Positions 42,476-45,874 of a DNA stretch of 45,874 bases are shown piece by piece. The translations under genes and the position numbers were made by a program. The stretch is from positions 1-45,874 of the forward strand of contig CANPXB010000011.1 in the NCBI GenBank assembly GCA_947585595.1, in the 5' to 3' direction. The notes under the pieces were generated by a model. It did no database searches, had not been told where the DNA came from, and saw only the letters and a list, made by a program, of their open reading frames with translations. Position 1 is the stretch's first letter. Every line of letters starts with the position of its first letter. The DNA is from an uncultured Bacilli bacterium. Lineage in GTDB: Bacteria > Bacillota_I > Bacilli_A > RF39 > UBA660.

Positions 42476-43063
42476 ATGAATCCCAAAACTAAAAGTATAA
42501 TAAGAAAAATAATTTATATAATTTTATTTCTTTTAATGGCTACTGCTTTTGTATATCTAAGTGAAAAATATGCTAGTAATAGTGAACCTAAAATCTATAC
42601 TATAACTGATTACTATGCTGATAATACTAATAGTTATTATGAAGTTGTATCTGGTAATAAAATGATTAATTTATTACGTAATGGTCATAATATAATCTTT
42701 ATTGGTAGTAGTAGTTCAAAATACAGTCAAAAATATATTGAAGAAATTGATAAAATATTTAATAATCTAAAAATTGATAAAGTATATTATTATGATTTAA
42801 ATAATGATAAATACCAACAAAACTCTAATTACTATAAAATAAGAGAATTACTTAATGGTTACTTAACAACTACTGATGATAGTGATAACAACTTACTAGC
42901 TCCTAGTTTATATATCGTAAATAATGGTACTGTTGAATATTACAATACTGAAACATCAACTATGAAAAATACCGCTGATGTCGAATCCTATTGGAGCTAC
43001 GAACAAGAACTAATCTTCCAAGGGGAAGTAACTAATGCTATAAATAAATATTATTTGAATTAA
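42476..43063 (+). CDS. membrane-anchored thioredoxin-like protein without any cysteine
   Basis: 195 residues; AGGAAGTG precedes the ATG. Residues ~10-28 form a membrane helix, the rest is outside. The order NIIFIGSSSSKYSQKYIEEI (~72-91), VYYYDLNND (~103-111) and LLAPSLYIVNNG (~140-151) follows the thioredoxin-like fold of bacteriocin-accessory/thioredoxin families, including the Pro before the third strand. Where relatives have CxxC, the sequence is S81-K-Y-S84; the whole protein contains no Cys. It therefore cannot work as a thiol oxidoreductase by the usual mechanism. Fold assignment is by eye and moderate. Confidence 0.6.
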   Translation: MNPKTKSIIRKIIYIILFLLMATAFVYLSEKYASNSEPKIYTITDYYADNTNSYYEVVSGNKMINLLRNGHNIIFIGSSSSKYSQKYIEEIDKIFNNLKIDKVYYYDLNNDKYQQNSNYYKIRELLNGYLTTTDDSDNNLLAPSLYIVNNGTVEYYNTETSTMKNTADVESYWSYEQELIFQGEVTNAINKYYLN

Positions 43064-43083
43064 TAATAAATATGCATTATAAT
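43055..43083 (+). promoter_or_regulatory. sigma-A promoter for frr
   Basis: TTGAAT (43055-43060), spacer 17, TATAAT (43078-43083). The -35 overlaps the end of the preceding gene. Confidence 0.7.
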
Positions 43084-43109
43084 TTAATCATGAAGGAGAG
43101 AATATAAAA

Positions 43110-43649
43110 ATGATTGATACTGAAGTTGAATTTCAAATGATGAGTGCTCTTGAAGTAATGGATAATCGTTTTACAACTATTAGAGCAGGACGTGCTAATG
43201 CTGCTATGGTAAATGGTATAAATGTTGATTATTATGGAACTCCAACACCTATTCAAAGTCTAGCTAATATAACTGTTCCTGAAGCTAAAACATTAATGAT
43301 TAAACCATTTGATAGATCTTGTTTAAAAGAAATAGTTAAAGCTATTCAAGAAGCTAATCTTGGTATAAATCCAACTGATAATGGTGAATCAGTAATACTT
43401 ACAATGCCTGAACTTACTGAAGATAGAAGAAAAGACTATGTTAAACAAGCTAAACAAATTGCTGAAGAAACAAAAGTCGCTTTAAGAAAAGTTCGTCAAG
43501 AAGCTAATGAAGATATTAAAAAAGATGAATCAATCACTGAAGATGATGAAAAAAGAATGCTTGACGAAGTTCAAAAATTAATTACTGAATACAATAAAAA
43601 AGTTGATGAAAAACTAAAAGAAAAAGAAGACGAATTAATGGCTATCTAA
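43110..43649 (+). CDS. frr: ribosome-recycling factor
   Basis: 179 residues, near the usual 185. With EF-G it splits post-termination ribosomes. Motifs: RAGRANAAMVNGINVDYYGTPTPI (RRF signature, ~23-46 in part), IQSLANITVPEAKTL and the long C-terminal three-helix bundle arms with EDRRKDYVKQAK (~112-123). GAAGGAGAG precedes the ATG. In many bacteria frr follows pyrH; here it has its own promoter and terminator, ~22 kb from pyrH. Confidence 0.96.
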   Translation: MIDTEVEFQMMSALEVMDNRFTTIRAGRANAAMVNGINVDYYGTPTPIQSLANITVPEAKTLMIKPFDRSCLKEIVKAIQEANLGINPTDNGESVILTMPELTEDRRKDYVKQAKQIAEETKVALRKVRQEANEDIKKDESITEDDEKRMLDEVQKLITEYNKKVDEKLKEKEDELMAI

Positions 43650-43671
43650 GCAAACAAAAAGTTTGCTTTTT
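43648..43671 (+). terminator. intrinsic terminator overlapping the frr stop codon
   Basis: AAGCAAAC (43648-43655), loop AAAAA, GTTTGCTT (43661-43668), then T residues. Confidence 0.85.
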
Positions 43672-43686
43672 CTATACTAAAAAATA

Positions 43687-43716
43687 TTTACATCATCCAT
43701 TAAAGTAATATATAAT
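43687..43716 (+). promoter_or_regulatory. sigma-A promoter for the ClpX-like gene
   Basis: TTTACA (43687-43692), spacer 18, TATAAT (43711-43716). Confidence 0.65.
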
Positions 43717-43746
43717 AAAGACTATTACGTAAAAAAGGTGATTACT

Positions 43747-45333
43747 ATGGGTGAAAATAAAGTAGATTATGGAATAGTTTATACCAAAGCTAAAATTGGT
43801 CAAAATCGTTACCTTTTATTCCCTTTAGATATCGTTGAAGGTTATAGTATGGGAAGTGAATTTTTAAGTGATCCTATCTATAAAACAGCAACATCTATGG
43901 AAAACATTCAAAATAGTGATTTATTAGTTGATACAATATATAGTTATAATGATTTACTTCGTCACTATGAATATGATGATATTGACTTTGTTAAAGAATA
44001 TTACTTAGCTGAAGCTAAAGACTATTTTTATTATATCGAAATAACTCCTAAAGAAATAATTAAAAGAAAACTAGATATGCATATCTTAACTTCATTAAAT
44101 CCTCGCGAAACATATGAATCCAAAAATAAAGAACCAGCGGTTACTTTAAATAATGATGCCTTAAGTCTTTTACTAAGTATTACAAGTTTAGATTCATTAA
44201 GACAAGAACTATTAAGATATCAAAATTTAGTTGGTAAATATAAAGCTGAGGAACAAAAGAAAGGAACAACGAAGATAGTTGTTGAAAATGGCCATGTTGT
44301 CGAAATTCAAACTGAACATCAAGTAAAAAATGTTCCTCAAGTCACACCACAAGTAGATGATACAGATGTCAAAGTAATGCCTGATAAAAAAGGTGTTAGT
44401 TTAAGTGGCTTAGAAAAATATATTAAAGAACGTGTTTTTGGTCATGATGAAGAAATTAAAGTAATTGCCAAAACCTTATTAATGAATTATCGTGCTCATC
44501 CCAAATATGGTACAGAACCAATCCTTATTCTAGGTCCTACTGGTACTGGAAAAACTGAAACTATAAAAGCAGCATCTGAGTATTTAAATATACCTTTTAT
44601 TGAAATAAATAGTGCTAATTTAGTTCCTCAAGGTATTAAAGGTCCATCTATTGAAGACTATCTTTATTTTCTTATTGTTTCTTGTAATTATGATTTAGAT
44701 AAAACTGAACGAGCAATGGTCTTCTTTGATGAATTTGATAAAATAGGAGAAAGTGACTTAGATATAAAAAGTGCCGTTAAAGAAATAATGCTTAAATTCT
44801 TTGAAGGAGCAACTTTCTTAATTGATAAACCAACTGATGATTATAACTTTAATACCCGTATGTTAAATAAAGTTTATGCTGGCGCCTTTCAAAATTTATT
44901 CGATGCTAAAAAAAGTATTGGCTTTGGTGGTACTACAAACGCCACTCCAACTTTAAATCGTTCACGTATTTATGAAGATCATTACTTTGGTAAAGAACTA
45001 GTAACACGAATTCCTCATATCATAACCTTTAATCCTTTAGATCGTGAAACCCAAAAAAGAGTAATTCTTGATTCCAAATTAAGTGTCTTACTCCGTAAAA
45101 AGCAAAGATATGAAGAAGAGTTTCATACTAAGTTAACTGCTACTGATGAATATATAGAAGCTGTTTTAGATAAATTAGCAGCCTCTGAAAAAAGTATGCG
45201 TGATTTAAATAATATTATCATCGCTACATTAAACCAAGTAGAATGTGCTTTATTAGAAAATGAAAATCATACTAGTGAAGTAGTTTTAACTAGTGAAACA
45301 GTTGATGATCCATATAAATTTACTTTAAAATAA
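43747..45333 (+). CDS. ClpX-like AAA+ ATPase with an unusual N-terminal region
   Basis: 528 residues from ATG 43747, preceded by AAAGGTG; an upstream GTG lies in that site. The N-terminal ~215 residues are not the ClpX zinc domain: they have no Cys pairs and include a coiled-coil-like stretch (~150-180). The AAA+ core has Walker A GPTGTGKT (263-270), Walker B with D328-E329, the IGFG motif (391-394) matching the ClpP-docking loop of ClpX, and the sensor-2 Arg in SMRDLN. The pore-1 position (GYVG in ClpX) reads GIKG, without the aromatic residue. Family placement is firm, but canonical ClpX function is doubtful. Confidence 0.75.
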   Translation: MGENKVDYGIVYTKAKIGQNRYLLFPLDIVEGYSMGSEFLSDPIYKTATSMENIQNSDLLVDTIYSYNDLLRHYEYDDIDFVKEYYLAEAKDYFYYIEITPKEIIKRKLDMHILTSLNPRETYESKNKEPAVTLNNDALSLLLSITSLDSLRQELLRYQNLVGKYKAEEQKKGTTKIVVENGHVVEIQTEHQVKNVPQVTPQVDDTDVKVMPDKKGVSLSGLEKYIKERVFGHDEEIKVIAKTLLMNYRAHPKYGTEPILILGPTGTGKTETIKAASEYLNIPFIEINSANLVPQGIKGPSIEDYLYFLIVSCNYDLDKTERAMVFFDEFDKIGESDLDIKSAVKEIMLKFFEGATFLIDKPTDDYNFNTRMLNKVYAGAFQNLFDAKKSIGFGGTTNATPTLNRSRIYEDHYFGKELVTRIPHIITFNPLDRETQKRVILDSKLSVLLRKKQRYEEEFHTKLTATDEYIEAVLDKLAASEKSMRDLNNIIIATLNQVECALLENENHTSEVVLTSETVDDPYKFTLK

Positions 45334-45363
45334 AATAGTATCAGAATTTTGATACTATTTTTG
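45333..45363 (+). terminator. intrinsic terminator after the ClpX-like gene
   Basis: AAATAGTATCA (45333-45343) pairs perfectly with TGATACTATTT (45350-45360), followed by TT and G. Confidence 0.8.
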
Positions 45364-45383
45364 TTTTTATAATCCATTTTATC

Positions 45384-45412
45384 TTGTATGCTAAGTGCGT
45401 ATTTGATACAAT
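45384..45412 (+). promoter_or_regulatory. promoter for the small hydrophobic peptide gene
   Basis: TTGTAT (45384-45389), spacer 17, TACAAT (45407-45412) with an extended TG. Initiation is expected at GGAACATT (45420). Confidence 0.65.
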
Positions 45413-45419
45413 TATATTA

Positions 45420-45447
45420 GGAACATTCAATAGTTGGGTGGTTGCCA
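45420..45447. repeat. left arm of an inverted repeat around the small-peptide locus
   Basis: GGAACATTCAAT (45420-45431) and GTTGGGTGGTTGCCA (45433-45447) recur inverted at 45623-45634 (12 of 12) and 45601-45614 (one base shorter). Each arm begins 7 bases after its own -10 element. Confidence 0.85.
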
Positions 45448-45476
45448 ACTTTCTTTATGAAAGGAGGCATGATATT

Positions 45477-45554
45477 ATGACTAAAAAAGATTTCATAATC
45501 TATTTACTGTTCATAATTATTTTTTTACTATTTGGATTATTATATCTAAAATGA
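45477..45554 (+). CDS. 25-residue hydrophobic peptide, candidate type I toxin
   Basis: 25 residues: a charged start MTKKDF, one continuous Ile/Leu/Phe membrane helix and a final Lys. The full AAAGGAGG ribosome binding site lies 9 bases before the ATG, the best Shine-Dalgarno in the window. CTTT-ATG-AAAG (45453-45463) can hide it in part. The mRNA leader of 57 nt and the inverted repeats fit a type I toxin: a small membrane-active peptide silenced by an antisense RNA and by mRNA folding. No match to Fst, TxpA or Ldr by sequence; assignment rests on layout. Confidence 0.6.
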   Translation: MTKKDFIIYLLFIIIFLLFGLLYLK

Positions 45555-45589
45555 AAAAAACACCTAACTCAAGCAACTTGATTTAGGTG
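45554..45589. terminator. convergent terminator hairpin shared by the peptide mRNA and the antisense RNA
   Basis: CACCTAA (45561-45567) and TCAAG (45569-45573) pair with CTTGA (45577-45581) and TTAGGTG (45583-45589). On the minus strand the A-run 45554-45560 gives a 7-U tail, so it is a good terminator leftward; rightward no T-tract follows. Confidence 0.75.
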
Positions 45590-45600
45590 CCCCAATTTTA

Positions 45601-45634
45601 TGGCAACACCCAACAATGAGAAATTGAATGTTCC
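45601..45634. repeat. right arm of the inverted repeat around the small-peptide locus
   Basis: TGGCAACACCCAAC (45601-45614) and ATTGAATGTTCC (45623-45634), followed by ATTTTTT (45635-45641). In the plus-strand RNA these can pair with 45420-45447 to bring the 5' and 3' ends together. Confidence 0.85.
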
Positions 45635-45641
45635 ATTTTTT

Positions 45642-45672
45642 ATTATATGAAGTTTCCTTCATCTGTATTCAA
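45642..45672 (-). promoter_or_regulatory. promoter for the antisense RNA
   Basis: Minus-strand TTGAAT (45667-45672), spacer 19, TATAAT (45642-45647). The -10 is perfect, the spacing is long. Confidence 0.5.
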
Positions 45673-45680
45673 TATAACAT

Positions 45681-45706
45681 AAAAACGTACTTTATACAAG
45701 TACGTT
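45681..45706 (-). terminator. intrinsic terminator of the tRNA-Arg transcript
   Basis: On the minus strand AACGTACTT and AAGTACGTT form a 9-bp stem (45698-45706 and 45684-45692), followed by a U-tract from the A-run at 45681-45685. Confidence 0.8.
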
Positions 45707-45715
45707 ATTATTATA

Positions 45716-45792
45716 TGGTGTCCCCGAAGTGATTCGAACACTTGACCGATCGCTTAGAAGGCGATTGCTCTATCCAGCTGAGCTACGAGGAC
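45716..45792 (-). tRNA. tRNA-Arg (anticodon UCU)
   Basis: 77 nt on the minus strand including an encoded CCA. Acceptor stem GTCCTCG with CGGGGAC (one T-G pair), discriminator A, D-arm with AGCTGGATA, anticodon stem ATCGC/GCGAT around loop CTTCTAA (anticodon TCT), and T-arm AAGTG-TTCGAAT-CACTT. All cloverleaf elements are intact. It reads AGA codons, which are common in this window. Confidence 0.95.
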
Positions 45793-45812
45793 ATAACCAA
45801 CTGACAAATAAA

Positions 45813-45841
45813 ATTATATAACAAAGTTGTAAAAAATGCAA
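45813..45841 (-). promoter_or_regulatory. promoter of tRNA-Arg
   Basis: Minus-strand TTGCAT (45836-45841), spacer 17, TATAAT (45813-45818), ~20 bases before the tRNA 5' end. Confidence 0.75.
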
Positions 45842-45874
45842 TAAAATTAAGAAAAATATAATTTTTTCTATAAT

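Larger units (their letters stand above)
45554..45634 (-). ncRNA. candidate antisense RNA (antitoxin) opposite the peptide mRNA 3' region
   Basis: Predicted ~80-nt minus-strand RNA starting near 45634, 7 bases after a minus-strand TATAAT, and ending at the U-tract of the hairpin at 45561-45589. It is fully complementary to the 3' untranslated part of any peptide mRNA that passes the hairpin, and its 5' 12 bases repeat the 5' end of that mRNA. Confidence 0.5.

Noticed and set aside
45420-45634. MITE or small transposable element bounded by the inverted repeats
   Set aside because: No target-site duplication or transposase-type terminal sequence; each repeat sits exactly at a predicted transcript start, and a strong small gene lies inside.
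45384-45672. A classical Fst/par toxin locus
   Set aside because: Convergent RNAs and a shared hairpin fit, but the repeats are inverted instead of direct and the peptide does not resemble Fst; treated as a separate type.
1-45874. Mycoplasma-type code (TGA as Trp)
   Set aside because: TGA ends the genes at 9915, 23292 and 33584, at positions where the family length is complete, and Trp is encoded by TGG.
1-45874. CRISPR arrays, insertion sequences, prophage genes, rRNA
   Set aside because: Looked for and not seen; no direct repeats with spacers, transposase or phage genes.

Overview
The window is a piece of a very AT-rich, low-GC Firmicutes (Bacilli-like) chromosome. Evidence: AGGAGG-type ribosome binding sites, sigma-A promoters that often carry an extended -10 (TGnTATAAT), short intergenic gaps with compact intrinsic terminators, and a complete-looking Gram-positive cell-wall gene set (MurT/GatD-like pair, PBP with a PASTA domain, DivIB/FtsQ). 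TGA is used as a stop (for example in murG and in the carboxypeptidase at 8707), so this is not a TGA=Trp mollicute code. The InlB-type repeats and the gene mix would suit an uncultured gut Bacilli lineage, but that placement is inference.

Layout. 1-6915: the 3' end of an unidentified gene, then two exported proteins with InlB-type repeats, the second a giant of 1977 residues with an alternating A-B-A-B-A repeat block and beta-helix-like segments. 7029-12768: a membrane thioredoxin-like protein, Ogt, an AbrB-like regulator, a D,D-carboxypeptidase, a CopZ-like metal chaperone, a membrane protein, UppP and an RNA m5C methyltransferase. 12808-18846: mraY and a class B PBP on the minus strand, then a second D,D-carboxypeptidase, ftsW and a Maf-like protein. 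18872-20831: a structured leader RNA with terminator ahead of an unknown gene, then an unknown secreted protein with a perfect consensus promoter. 20832-23292: pyrH behind a leader-peptide/terminator arrangement, then a COG2509-type flavoprotein. 23351-31392: an adenylate-forming ligase, two near-paralogous hybrid histidine kinases, an Hpt-REC phosphotransfer protein and a PlsC-like acyltransferase. 31419-39587: an unknown gene, murG-murB-ftsQ, queH, the murT/gatD-like pair, two unknown small genes and ylmH. 39658-45333: an unknown membrane-anchored protein, rpsB-tsf with a structured leader, a cysteine-free thioredoxin-like protein, frr and a ClpX-like AAA+ ATPase. 45384-45792: a 25-residue hydrophobic peptide with an opposed antisense transcript (a candidate type I toxin-antitoxin locus), then tRNA-Arg(UCU) on the minus strand.

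How the genes fit together. Much of the window serves lipid II synthesis, modification and polymerisation (MraY, MurG, MurB, MurT/GatD, UppP, FtsW, PBP, two carboxypeptidases, DivIB), but the usual dcw cluster is broken into at least three pieces. The translation genes rpsB-tsf and frr, with pyrH about 20 kb away, are the dispersed members of the widely conserved rpsB-tsf-pyrH-frr set.

Most worth a second look: the candidate type I toxin locus at 45384-45641, the pyrBI-like leader-peptide attenuator ahead of pyrH, the GatD homologue that has lost both catalytic residues, the structured RNA at 18901-19018, the ClpX-like ATPase with altered pore loop, and the phosphorelay/acyl-metabolism island.
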